27,568 nt of DNA from an uncultured bacterium (lineage in GTDB: Bacteria > Bacteroidota > Ignavibacteria > Kapaibacteriales > UBA2268), in assembly GCA_937875295.1 (NCBI GenBank), contig CALLXS010000049.1, positions 1-27,568 of the forward strand. The letters are read 5' to 3'. This document shows positions 14,312 through 22,382 of this stretch, piece by piece. A model generated the notes under the pieces. It worked only from the letters and a program-made list of their open reading frames with translations, made no database searches and was not told where the DNA came from. A program made the position numbers and the translations under genes. Each line of letters begins with the position of its first letter. The stretch's first letter is position 1.

Positions 14312-16543
14312 ATGGCAAAACAAGAAGTTTCAATTGAATTTGAAGGCAAAAAATTTTCTCTCGAGACAGGAAGATTCGCTAAATTTGCCTCTGGAGCTGT
14401 GATGGCTCGTTGTGGAGACACAATGGTATTAGTAACTGCAGTAGCAGATGAGAAAGAAGATTTAGAAAAAGATTTCCTACCATTATCGGTGGAATATAAA
14501 GAAAAGATGTCTGCAGGTGGAAAAATCCCAGGTGGCTTTATTAAAAGAGAGACAAAACCTTCGGATGCAGAAATTCTTGTAGCGAGGCTGATTGATCGCC
14601 CATCGAGACCACTTATTCCTAAGACTTGGAGATTTGAGACTCAAGTAATAGCTCAAGTATTTTCATTTGATCCAGAAGTAACTCCTGATACAATAGCTGC
14701 TGTAGGTGCATCAGCTGCACTTCTAATTTCTGATATTCCATTTCATGGTCCATTTTCAGAAGTTAAAATTGGTAGAGTGAATGGTCAATTAATTACAAAT
14801 CCATCTTTTGAGCAATTAAAAGAATCAGATATTGATATGGTGATAGCTGGCACAGATGCTGCTATTATGATGGTAGAAGGTGAAAGTAAAGAAATATCTG
14901 AAGAAGAATTTCTTGAAGTTTTAAATTTCGCACATGCTCGAATTAAAGAATTAAATAAATTGCAGAATGATTTAGCTGCATTAGTTAATAAAGAAAAAAG
15001 AGAATTTACAATTGACGAAGCACCAGAAGAATTTATAAGTGAAATTAAAAATTCAATTAATGATGAATTAGTAAAATATGTAAATTCTGTTACTTCAAAA
15101 AATGAGAGAAAAGCTACCCGTAAAGCACTTGCAGAAAAATCTTTAGAGCTTGTTACTGAAAAATATGCTGATAATCCTGATTACGAAGGAAAAATAGAAA
15201 AGTATACTTCCGAAGTAATGGATAAATTAGAGCAACACGAAATGCGCGAAATGATTTTAAATAAACGGACTCGCTTAGACGGAAGAAAATTAGACCAAAT
15301 TAGACCAATTACTTGCGAAGTAGGTGTACTACCAAGAGTACACGGTTCAGCATTATTTACTAGAGGCGAGACTCAATCTCTTTGCTCAATTACATTAGGC
15401 ACGAAATCTGATGAGCAACTTGTAGATGGCTTGCAACCAAAATATACTAATAACTTCTATTTACACTATAATTTCCCTCCGTTCTCTACTGGAGAAGTGA
15501 AGAGATTAGGTACAAGTAGAAGAGAAATTGGACATGGTAATTTGGCAGAACGTGCTTTAAAATCTATGATTCCTAGCCCAGACCAATTCCCTTATGTGAT
15601 TAGAGTGATTTCTGATATTCTCGAATCAAATGGTTCATCGTCAATGGCATCAGTTTGCGGTGGTACTTTATCACTATTAGATGCAGGCATCCCAATGAAA
15701 AAGCCCGTCGCTGGAATAGCAATGGGATTAATTAAAGATGGCGATAGAGTGGCAATTTTAAGTGATATTTTGGGAGACGAAGATCACCTTGGTGATATGG
15801 ATTTCAAAGTAACAGGGACTGAAGATGGCATTACTGCTTGCCAAATGGATATTAAAATCGAAGGTCTCTCAATTGATATTATGAAAGATGCTCTCGAACA
15901 AGCTCGCTTAGGTAGAATGCACATTCTCGGAATAATGAATGAAACTATTAAAGCTCCGAATACAGAGCTATCGCCTTATGCACCCAGATTTTATGTGATT
16001 AAAATTCCTACTGATATGATCGGAACTGTGATTGGTCCAGGTGGCGAGATGATACGCAGTATTACTAAAGAAACTAAAACTGAAATTAATATAGACGACG
16101 ATGGAACTGTTACTATCGCTGCTACTGATGCTACTTCAGGTAATGCTGCCTTAGAAATAGTAAAGCAGATCACTTCTAAACCAGAAGAAGGTACGGTATA
16201 TAATGAAGTAGAAGTAAAAGAAATTATAGATGGAATCGGCTGTGTAGTTGAATTTTTACCAAAGAAACAAGGTTTAGTGCATATTTCTCAATTAGCATTA
16301 GAAAGAGTAGAAAAAGTAGATGACATTGTGAAAGTAGGAGATAAAATAAATGTGATGCTGATAGAAGCCACAAGAGATGGAAAATATAGATTAAGCAGAA
16401 AAGCTACTTTAGACCCAGAAAATTACGTGATGCCTGCTCCAAGATCTGATAACAGAGGCGGAAGTAGAAGTGGCGGAGGTCATAGAGATAGAGGTGGACA
16501 CTCTTCTAATTCTAATAGAAATAACGATAGAAGAAGAAACTAA
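14312..16543 (+). CDS. pnp: Polyribonucleotide nucleotidyltransferase (PNPase)
   Basis: PNPase is a trimeric phosphorolytic 3'-to-5' exoribonuclease, a core RNA decay enzyme. Two RNase PH-like domains (about 1-230 and 305-545) flank a helical domain. The catalytic second domain contains the LGDEDHLGDMDFKV acidic cluster near residue 490. A KH domain with IGTVIGPGGEMIR (about 555-615) and an S1 domain (about 625-700, LPKKQGLVHISQLA) follow. The protein ends with an Arg/Gly/Ser/Asn-rich tail of about 35 residues, probably extra RNA-binding surface. The 743-residue length is slightly above the usual 700-720 because of this tail. It closes the nusA cluster and is followed by a terminator. Confidence 0.97.
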   Translation: MAKQEVSIEFEGKKFSLETGRFAKFASGAVMARCGDTMVLVTAVADEKEDLEKDFLPLSVEYKEKMSAGGKIPGGFIKRETKPSDAEILVARLIDRPSRPLIPKTWRFETQVIAQVFSFDPEVTPDTIAAVGASAALLISDIPFHGPFSEVKIGRVNGQLITNPSFEQLKESDIDMVIAGTDAAIMMVEGESKEISEEEFLEVLNFAHARIKELNKLQNDLAALVNKEKREFTIDEAPEEFISEIKNSINDELVKYVNSVTSKNERKATRKALAEKSLELVTEKYADNPDYEGKIEKYTSEVMDKLEQHEMREMILNKRTRLDGRKLDQIRPITCEVGVLPRVHGSALFTRGETQSLCSITLGTKSDEQLVDGLQPKYTNNFYLHYNFPPFSTGEVKRLGTSRREIGHGNLAERALKSMIPSPDQFPYVIRVISDILESNGSSSMASVCGGTLSLLDAGIPMKKPVAGIAMGLIKDGDRVAILSDILGDEDHLGDMDFKVTGTEDGITACQMDIKIEGLSIDIMKDALEQARLGRMHILGIMNETIKAPNTELSPYAPRFYVIKIPTDMIGTVIGPGGEMIRSITKETKTEINIDDDGTVTIAATDATSGNAALEIVKQITSKPEEGTVYNEVEVKEIIDGIGCVVEFLPKKQGLVHISQLALERVEKVDDIVKVGDKINVMLIEATRDGKYRLSRKATLDPENYVMPAPRSDNRGGSRSGGGHRDRGGHSSNSNRNNDRRRN

Positions 16544-16569
16544 AATCCTATATTAAAAATTTCATTATG

Positions 16570-16610
16570 AATGGCTATCCCTTAAAATTACAGAGGTAGC
16601 CATTTTTTTA
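16570..16610 (+). terminator. Rho-independent terminator after pnp
   Basis: AATGGCTA (16570-16577) pairs with TAGCCATT (16597-16604). The stem is extended inward by weaker pairs and followed by seven T residues. It ends the nusA-pnp cluster. Confidence 0.9.
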
Positions 16611-16635
16611 TATTTTCATAAAATATTAAAAAATA

Positions 16636-16667
16636 TTTGTTAGTGATTATTTAATGTCTTAATTTTG
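16636..16667 (+). promoter_or_regulatory. Bacteroidota-type promoter for the T9SS-like secreted protein gene
   Basis: TTTG (16636-16639), a 20-nt spacer and TAATTTTG (16660-16667) match both elements of the consensus. The predicted leader is about 40 nt. Confidence 0.7.
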
Positions 16668-16712
16668 AATATTATTTGTTGTATTTTTTAATATTTAATA
16701 GAAGTAGTATTA

Positions 16713-17558
16713 ATGAAAAAGAATGTTTTTGTATTGGCAATCATATCATTATTATTTCTGACAGCTACAGAAATATTTTGTAGAACTGAAAAAGTAGTTG
16801 AAAAGCAATTTAAGCAGAAAGGTGATAAATTTAAACAAATTACTACTTTAAGAGATAATGATGGTAATGGTATTTATGATCAGTATAGCGTAGATCTATT
16901 GCATTGGGATAACAGCAATAATAAATGGTATAGAAGTGGCGGAACTACAGGATCTATTCCTAAAATAAAAACCACTACTGAAACTAATTCAGTAGCTGAT
17001 CAAATAAATTTTTGTGAATCAATTGAAACTAAAAGTAATTTAACTGCAGTACTTGGAGTGCAATTTGTACCTAATGCTCAGCCTAATTTTGACACAGCTG
17101 ACTTTAACAAAGCAAGTGATATACTTTTTATTGATACTTTAAACAATGAAACTCCTATTTTTGCTGTGTTACATTTTGAAAATGGTACTTGTGTATATTT
17201 AGAACAAACAACATTTGATATTACATATATCCCAAGTGATGAAACTAATGTTAGGTTTTTTAAGGGGTTATATAATATAAATGATGATATTAATTATACT
17301 TTAGAAGACTTGAATCTTAATTTCCCTCAAACAATTAATAATAATTTTATTAATATAGAATTTGGATTATTGAGAGCTAAAACAATTGAAAGCATTGATT
17401 TATTTGATATAAATGGTAAAAAAATATCTTCAACGATAGTAAATAATAGATTGAACCTGCAAATTGATGTAAGTCAATTTAATAATGGATCATATATTCT
17501 TAATTTAAATGACACTATCGGCAATAAATACAGTTTTAATATTATAATCAATAAGTAA
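16713..17558 (+). CDS. Secreted protein with T9SS-type C-terminal sorting domain
   Basis: The first 23 residues form a signal peptide (MKKNVFVLAIISLLFLTATEIFC). The central part has no fold I recognise; it includes an acidic stretch LRDNDGNGIYDQY near residues 50-62. The last 75 or so residues have the layout of a type A T9SS sorting domain: IESIDLFDINGKKIS, then LQIDVSQFNNGSYILNL, then YSFNIIINK at the end. T9SS is the Bacteroidota outer-membrane export route, which cleaves this domain and anchors or releases the cargo. The 281-residue protein is therefore probably exported to the surface or medium. Its function is unknown. The gene is monocistronic, between its own promoter and a bidirectional terminator. 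Confidence 0.8.
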   Translation: MKKNVFVLAIISLLFLTATEIFCRTEKVVEKQFKQKGDKFKQITTLRDNDGNGIYDQYSVDLLHWDNSNNKWYRSGGTTGSIPKIKTTTETNSVADQINFCESIETKSNLTAVLGVQFVPNAQPNFDTADFNKASDILFIDTLNNETPIFAVLHFENGTCVYLEQTTFDITYIPSDETNVRFFKGLYNINDDINYTLEDLNLNFPQTINNNFINIEFGLLRAKTIESIDLFDINGKKISSTIVNNRLNLQIDVSQFNNGSYILNLNDTIGNKYSFNIIINK

Positions 17559-17584
17559 TGATATAAATATTAATTTCATAAAAT

Positions 17585-17625
17585 AAAAACAGGCTACTTC
17601 AAATTATGAGTAGCCTGTTTTTTAT
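17585..17625. terminator. Bidirectional terminator
   Basis: The perfect inverted repeat has arms 17585-17598 and 17609-17622, is rich in A at its left end and T at its right end, and encloses a 10-nt loop. It serves both the plus-strand secreted-protein gene and the minus-strand TonB-dependent receptor gene. Confidence 0.92.
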
Positions 17626-17643
17626 CATTGTGTTTACTCTTAT

Positions 17644-20121
17644 TTAGAGTCCTAATTCTACTCCAAAGAATACACTTCTTTCAGCTGCAGGGAAGAATTC
17701 CTTACCATCGCCACTGAAAGAGTATAAGCTATTAAATAAGTTGTTAATTTGTAGTTGCAATTTAATTGAATTCAAAGTCAATACCTGCTTGAAGGTATAT
17801 GATAAGTCTAAATCGCATACGAAATATGCATCATTAATATTATCAAAATAATAATCATCTTTTAGTGCAAGGGAGTTAATTAATAATGTATTTGTACGAA
17901 GCATTTCTCCATAATTATCTGTATAAAAATCTCCTACATATTTTCCGGTAATTCCCACAAAGAAATCTTTATAAATAGCATTTAAGCCTAAATTAGACAT
18001 AAAATTTGGGAAACCTGCTATTTCATTGTCTTTTAGAGATATTTTATTTTGCGTGCCAGTTTTATCATAAAAATATACATCATATTCTTTCAATAAATTT
18101 TGGCTATATGTCATATTTGCCCAAAGATTCAAGAGGAAATTATTTTTATTTATGATATTTGCCGAAGCTGTTAATTCTACTCCATAGTGAAGAGATTTAG
18201 CAGCATTTTCATCAAGAGTAGTACCGAATTTATCTTTTTTCCCAGTTTTCACATATTCATCAGTATAATCCATATAATAGAAATTCGCACTTAAGTTATA
18301 ATTCTCAGAGATGTAATTCCCACCAAATTCAATATCGAGCATTTTTTCGGGTTTTGCGTTAGGTTTAGCGAAGTTATAAATGTAAGTGTCTTTATCATTA
18401 ATTTTAATTATATCATATTCAAAATTTGGAGTTGCACCGAATAGGCTTTCGCTTGCGTGGTATAAGTTTTTCATACGAGGTTCGCGTGAAGTTTGAGCTG
18501 CGAATGCATAGAAATTGATATTTTTATTTAATTTATAATTAACGCCTAATCGCGGATTAAAGAACACATAATTAATATCAAATAAAATATTATTTTCTCC
18601 TACTTTCTCTGAATTTTCGTTATAGTATGAAACTGGATTACCGCCGAAAGTCTCATTTCCTATTCTGAATGAATGATTAACTACTTGAATATCTCCGAAA
18701 ATAGAGAATTTTTCATTTATTTTGAAGTTATCTTTAATAAAGAAAGACAAAATATCCCTATAACCATTATAAAAATATAGATCATAATCTAAATCATAGT
18801 CTTTAGGTAATTGTTCAGCAAAAATGATATTCATATTATGATCTGATTGGTGTCTTCGAATTTCAATTCCTGCAGTCAACTCATTATATTGACTTAAATA
18901 AGTAATTTTCGGTATCCACCCAAATTGATTATTAATTACCCAAGCGCGAGTAAATGGATTCTTGAATTTATTTTCTTCTGTTATTTTATATTTATCTTTA
19001 GCAATATCATTGAAAGCATAATCAGCCCAAGAATAATCGCCATCGAAATATCCGGCACCTCTATAATAAAAGAGTGAAGAGTTAATTATTAAATTATTAT
19101 TAATTTTATAATTATTTAATATTTCGAAGTGTGGTTGATTAAATTCTTCTACTTCGTGCTTGCTTCTTTCAGCAAAGTAATTCAAATTCTGACCTGTAGA
19201 ATCATAGGTCCAACCCCAAGAATAATTCTTTCTGCGGAGTACATTATCTTTAATGTAAGCTTTTGGTAATCCGGTATATGCTGAACCATCGGCGACTGGT
19301 CCTCCGAAAAAATTAACTTGTGTGAGCAATTTATCACCAAAATAAGAATATGAGAAGTAATAACTTTGCAATTTAGCCCAAGAATTATCTCTATAACCAT
19401 CAGAATTTATCCTCGATACTTTAGCATAAAAGGCACTTTTATCAACTAATCCGCTTGCATATTCTAAAGATAGCTTGCTAACGTTTGAATTAATTGAATT
19501 TGATGTATTTGCTCCAAAATATTGAGTACCAATACCACCGAACACTCGCAATCCCTTTCTATTTGCAAATGTAGAAGTGATTATATTAATTGAACCACCG
19601 ATTGATGGTGAACCATAATTAGCAAGTCCAGCACCGCGCTGCACTTGAATATTCTCCGTTGAACCAGCCAAATCAGGCATATCAATCCAATAGACTTCGT
19701 GGTCTTCAGGATCATTTTGCGGAATACCATTTACCATAACAGCGATTCTTCTTTGGTCGAACCCTCTCATTTTAATATCTGAATAGCCAATACCATTCCC
19801 ATTTTGAGAAGAAAAAATTATAGATGGCATTACGGATAATAGCTTAGGCATATCAGAAGTAATGTATTTGTTAGTAATATCCTCTTTATTTAATTCGCTA
19901 AAAGGAAGAGGAGATTCGCCCAATTTTGCCCTTGTAGAGGTAATTGTGATAGCGGGAGCTACATATACCTTAGAAGAATCTCCATATTCATTGAATTTTA
20001 AGTTATCAGGAGTGTCTTGAGCAAATAATGTGTTTGTCTCTGGAATAAAATGTATTCCAGAGATTAATATTGCTATTAAAATAGAATAGCAGTTAATAAA
20101 GTTTTTAATAAAATGTGACAT
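17644..20121 (-). CDS. TPP-riboswitch-controlled TonB-dependent outer membrane receptor
   Basis: This is an outer-membrane beta-barrel receptor driven by TonB. A signal peptide (about residues 1-35, ending LFAQ) leads to a TonB-box-like VYVAPAITITST segment. The plug domain (about 60-180) includes MRGFDQRRIAVMVNGIPQND and IQVQRGAG. The 22-strand barrel follows and ends in an aromatic-rich FFGVELGL terminus. At 825 residues it is in the normal range. It lacks the N-terminal carboxypeptidase-like domain common in SusC-type proteins. Because a TPP riboswitch begins its mRNA, the cargo is inferred to be thiamin, a thiamin phosphate or a precursor, like the THI-element-regulated receptors known in Bacteroidota. 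No inner-membrane thiamin transporter gene lies next to it. Confidence 0.92.
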   Translation of the reverse strand: MSHFIKNFINCYSILIAILISGIHFIPETNTLFAQDTPDNLKFNEYGDSSKVYVAPAITITSTRAKLGESPLPFSELNKEDITNKYITSDMPKLLSVMPSIIFSSQNGNGIGYSDIKMRGFDQRRIAVMVNGIPQNDPEDHEVYWIDMPDLAGSTENIQVQRGAGLANYGSPSIGGSINIITSTFANRKGLRVFGGIGTQYFGANTSNSINSNVSKLSLEYASGLVDKSAFYAKVSRINSDGYRDNSWAKLQSYYFSYSYFGDKLLTQVNFFGGPVADGSAYTGLPKAYIKDNVLRRKNYSWGWTYDSTGQNLNYFAERSKHEVEEFNQPHFEILNNYKINNNLIINSSLFYYRGAGYFDGDYSWADYAFNDIAKDKYKITEENKFKNPFTRAWVINNQFGWIPKITYLSQYNELTAGIEIRRHQSDHNMNIIFAEQLPKDYDLDYDLYFYNGYRDILSFFIKDNFKINEKFSIFGDIQVVNHSFRIGNETFGGNPVSYYNENSEKVGENNILFDINYVFFNPRLGVNYKLNKNINFYAFAAQTSREPRMKNLYHASESLFGATPNFEYDIIKINDKDTYIYNFAKPNAKPEKMLDIEFGGNYISENYNLSANFYYMDYTDEYVKTGKKDKFGTTLDENAAKSLHYGVELTASANIINKNNFLLNLWANMTYSQNLLKEYDVYFYDKTGTQNKISLKDNEIAGFPNFMSNLGLNAIYKDFFVGITGKYVGDFYTDNYGEMLRTNTLLINSLALKDDYYFDNINDAYFVCDLDLSYTFKQVLTLNSIKLQLQINNLFNSLYSFSGDGKEFFPAAERSVFFGVELGL

Positions 20122-20220
20122 TTTACCTCGAATAATTAATTAAAAAAATGCGAGGAAGTGAAATTTTGCTGAATGCAGGTTGCTTTGTTTCGGAGAGTGA
20201 ATTTGATAAATATTCTGCTC
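20122..20220 (-). promoter_or_regulatory. Riboswitch expression platform with RBS-covering hairpin
   Basis: Between the aptamer and the start codon, CCTCG (20155-20151) can pair with CGAGG (20130-20126), and the latter contains the ribosome-binding sequence GAGG just before TAAAATG. This suggests translational control. A second possible helix pairs CGGTGAG (20224-20218), which overlaps the 3' strand of P1, with CTCTCCG (20197-20191) with one mismatch, and could compete with the ligand-bound fold. No T-run terminator is present. The switching order is inferred, not proven. Confidence 0.5.
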
Positions 20221-20311
20221 ACCGTAATCCCTACGCAAGTATTATCTTGTTCAGGTGCAAGGAGTTTATTCTCAGCAACGCCTTATATTTTGGCATAGCA
20301 CCTCCTACGGT
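20221..20311 (-). promoter_or_regulatory. TPP (thiamin pyrophosphate) riboswitch
   Basis: Read on the minus strand the element has a perfect P1 stem (ACCGTA at 20311-20306 with TACGGT at 20226-20221). The conserved GGTGC segment is followed by a GCC/GGC hairpin and the CTGAGA motif (20275-20270). ACCTGA (20256-20251) and GATAATACTTGCGTAGGGA (ending 20228) then follow in the canonical order. It opens the mRNA of the TonB-dependent receptor. TPP binding would lower expression. Confidence 0.96.
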
Positions 20312-20315
20312 CTTT

Positions 20316-20346
20316 CAAAATTAGCAAAATTATAAGAAATTACAAA
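20316..20346 (-). promoter_or_regulatory. Bacteroidota-type promoter of the riboswitch-receptor transcript
   Basis: On the minus strand TTTG (20346-20343), a 19-nt spacer and TAATTTTG (20323-20316) match both elements. Transcription would begin at about 20310, right at the 5' edge of riboswitch stem P1. A second TAATTTTG (20332-20325) lies 1 nt upstream but lacks a properly spaced TTTG. Confidence 0.75.
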
Positions 20347-20761
20347 ATATTGATAAAAAATATATATTATTTTTAAATAAATATTTTCAAAAATATGTCA
20401 AAAAAAAAGATAAAAATATTTAAAAAAAAATGCTATTAGATATTTTTTTATTCAATAAATTAATAATCAAATATTACATAAAGAAATTAAAAAATATTGT
20501 GTTAATGAAAAATTAATTTTTAGAAAAGAAATTTTATAAGTCTAATAAAATATAATACTTGTAAAAAACAAGAAGTTTATTTTTTATTTTTTTAAATATA
20601 ATTTTTTGTTTTAAAAAATTTTTTGGATATTGTATTCCGTTCAAAAAACAAAACGGAAATTATTATAAAAACATATAGACTTACGAATATTATTCGTAAA
20701 AAAAAGGACTAATTAATTAAATAACATTTTATAAATCAAATTTTTAATAAAAGGAGTCAAT
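20347..20761. other. Very A+T-rich dnaA upstream region with two inverted repeats
   Basis: No gene is visible. Two inverted repeats stand out: TTCCGTT/AACGGAA (20635-20641 and 20652-20658) and TTACGAAT/ATTCGTAA (20681-20688 and 20692-20699). The sequence AAAAGGAG lies about 7 nt before the dnaA ATG. Runs of A and T fill the rest. No match to the usual DnaA box TTATNCACA was found by eye, so I do not call an origin. Confidence 0.6.
20681..20699. promoter_or_regulatory. Perfect inverted repeat upstream of dnaA (possible operator)
   Basis: TTACGAAT, a 3-nt centre ATT, then ATTCGTAA: 8-bp perfect arms 62 nt before the dnaA start codon. The two CG steps are striking in a region that is nearly all A and T. 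It could bind a dimeric regulator or fold as a short leader hairpin. Confidence 0.5.
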
Positions 20762-22243
20762 ATGGTATCTAAAATACAAGATGCCGATGAACTACTTAAA
20801 AGTGAAAAGAAAAATAATCGTATTTTAGAAAACGATTTAGCTTTTGAAGATAAAAAACTTTCAGAAATTTGGAAGCATTGCATAGATATAATTAAAGATA
20901 ATGTAAACGAAAGTGTATATAATACTTGGTTTGCTCCTATTTTAGCAGTTTCATTAAATAATAATATACTTACTCTTAAAGTACCAAGTCAATTCTTCTA
21001 TGAATGGATAGAGGCTCATTATTCAAATTTACTTCAACTTACTCTAAAGCAAATTATTGGAGAAGAAGTTAAATTGAAATATAGGATAGACGGTGCTACA
21101 ATTGATGAGAAAAGCAATATTGTTGAAGAAATTAATTTACCAGCTCAAAAATATGTACCAAATGCAAAACCTAAATTATCTAAAGAAAATAAAACTATAG
21201 AGAAATCTGATTCATTTATTAGTAAACTAAATCCTGCATATAGCTTTGAAAGTATGATAGTGGGCGATAGTAATCAATTAGCAGTAAGTGTAGCTGAATC
21301 ACTTGTAGATGATCTCACTAAAACAAGATTTAATCCATTTTTTATATATGGTAATACAGGATTAGGCAAAACTCATTTAGCTACTGCAATTGGAAATAGG
21401 ATAAATCAAAAATATCCAAATTTAAAAGTTTTATATACAAATAGTGAAAATTTCTCTATAGAATATGTGAATTCAGTGCAGAACAATACTGTAAATGATT
21501 TTAAAAAGCAATATCAATCACTTGATGTACTTATTTTAGATGATGTGCAGTTTATGGCATCTCGCAGTAAAACACAAGATACTTTCTTCCATATTTATAA
21601 TTCTTTACAACAGATGGGTAAGCAAATAATTATTGCTTCTGATAAACCTCCCAAAGATGTAAAAAATATTGAAGAAAGATTGATTTCTAGGTTTCAATGC
21701 GGGCTAACTGTCCAAATGCAATCGCCAGATAAAGAAATGAGAATGGCTATTTTGAAAAAGAAAAGCGAAAATGAAGGCATTTCTCTACCGGAAGATGTAT
21801 GCGAATACATTGCTCAAAATGTAACAAGCTCAATAAGAGAGCTCGAAGGTACTCTAATTACAATGATGGCTCGCCATATTTTCTCGAATAGAGAAATTAA
21901 TTTAGAATTAGCAAGAGAGATTATTGAAGGTATTGCAAATATCCAAGATAGACCATTGACAGTAGAAGTTATAAACGAAACTGTATCGGACTATTATAAA
22001 ATATCAATTGAAAGTATGGAATCTAAATCTCGCAAGCACGAAATAGTTTTAGCACGACAGATGTCAATGTATTTAATTAAGGAATTCTTGCACTTACCAT
22101 TAAAGAAAATTGGAAGTATTTTTGGTGGGAAAGACCATACTACTGTGATGCATTCCTGCCAAACTATTGAAAATTATTTGCAATTAGATAAAACTGTAAA
22201 AGCTTCTTATGAATTTATCAAAAGCAAATTAATTAACAGATAA
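20762..22243 (+). CDS. dnaA: Chromosomal replication initiator DnaA
   Basis: DnaA is the AAA+ ATPase that binds and opens the replication origin. Domain I (about residues 30-115) includes WKHCIDIIKDNVNESVYNTWFAPI. A short linker follows, then the AAA+ domain with Walker A FIYGNTGLGKTHLATAIGN near residue 196 and Walker B LDVLILDDVQFM near 258. The C-terminal DNA-binding domain carries RQMSMYLIKEF and the box-binding signature FGGKDHTTVMHSCQTI near residue 460. The 493-residue length is slightly above typical because about 30 non-conserved residues precede domain I. The ATG at 20762 is backed by AAAAGGAG. It is not next to dnaN here. Confidence 0.97.
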   Translation: MVSKIQDADELLKSEKKNNRILENDLAFEDKKLSEIWKHCIDIIKDNVNESVYNTWFAPILAVSLNNNILTLKVPSQFFYEWIEAHYSNLLQLTLKQIIGEEVKLKYRIDGATIDEKSNIVEEINLPAQKYVPNAKPKLSKENKTIEKSDSFISKLNPAYSFESMIVGDSNQLAVSVAESLVDDLTKTRFNPFFIYGNTGLGKTHLATAIGNRINQKYPNLKVLYTNSENFSIEYVNSVQNNTVNDFKKQYQSLDVLILDDVQFMASRSKTQDTFFHIYNSLQQMGKQIIIASDKPPKDVKNIEERLISRFQCGLTVQMQSPDKEMRMAILKKKSENEGISLPEDVCEYIAQNVTSSIRELEGTLITMMARHIFSNREINLELAREIIEGIANIQDRPLTVEVINETVSDYYKISIESMESKSRKHEIVLARQMSMYLIKEFLHLPLKKIGSIFGGKDHTTVMHSCQTIENYLQLDKTVKASYEFIKSKLINR

Positions 22244-22316
22244 TTAAGAAATTGAAGAAAAATATATATAATTAAAAGTAAAAATAATAAAACGAAATCT
22301 TAATTTTAATTATTAT

Positions 22317-22353
22317 AAAAAAAACCTGCTTTGAGAAAAGCAGGTTTTTATTT
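22317..22353. terminator. Bidirectional terminator between dnaA and the lipoprotein gene
   Basis: AAAACCTGCTT (22321-22331) pairs with AAGCAGGTTTT (22338-22348 or so) around a small loop, with A-runs on the left and T-runs on the right. It therefore fits both converging genes. Confidence 0.9.
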
Positions 22354-22382
22354 TGTTATTTTACAAATTTAAGCTTAATTGC

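Noticed and set aside
20347..20761. Possible replication origin upstream of dnaA
   Set aside because: The region is A+T-rich enough, but I found no DnaA boxes of the TTATNCACA type by eye, and dnaN is not adjacent. In Bacteroidota the origin is often not next to dnaA.
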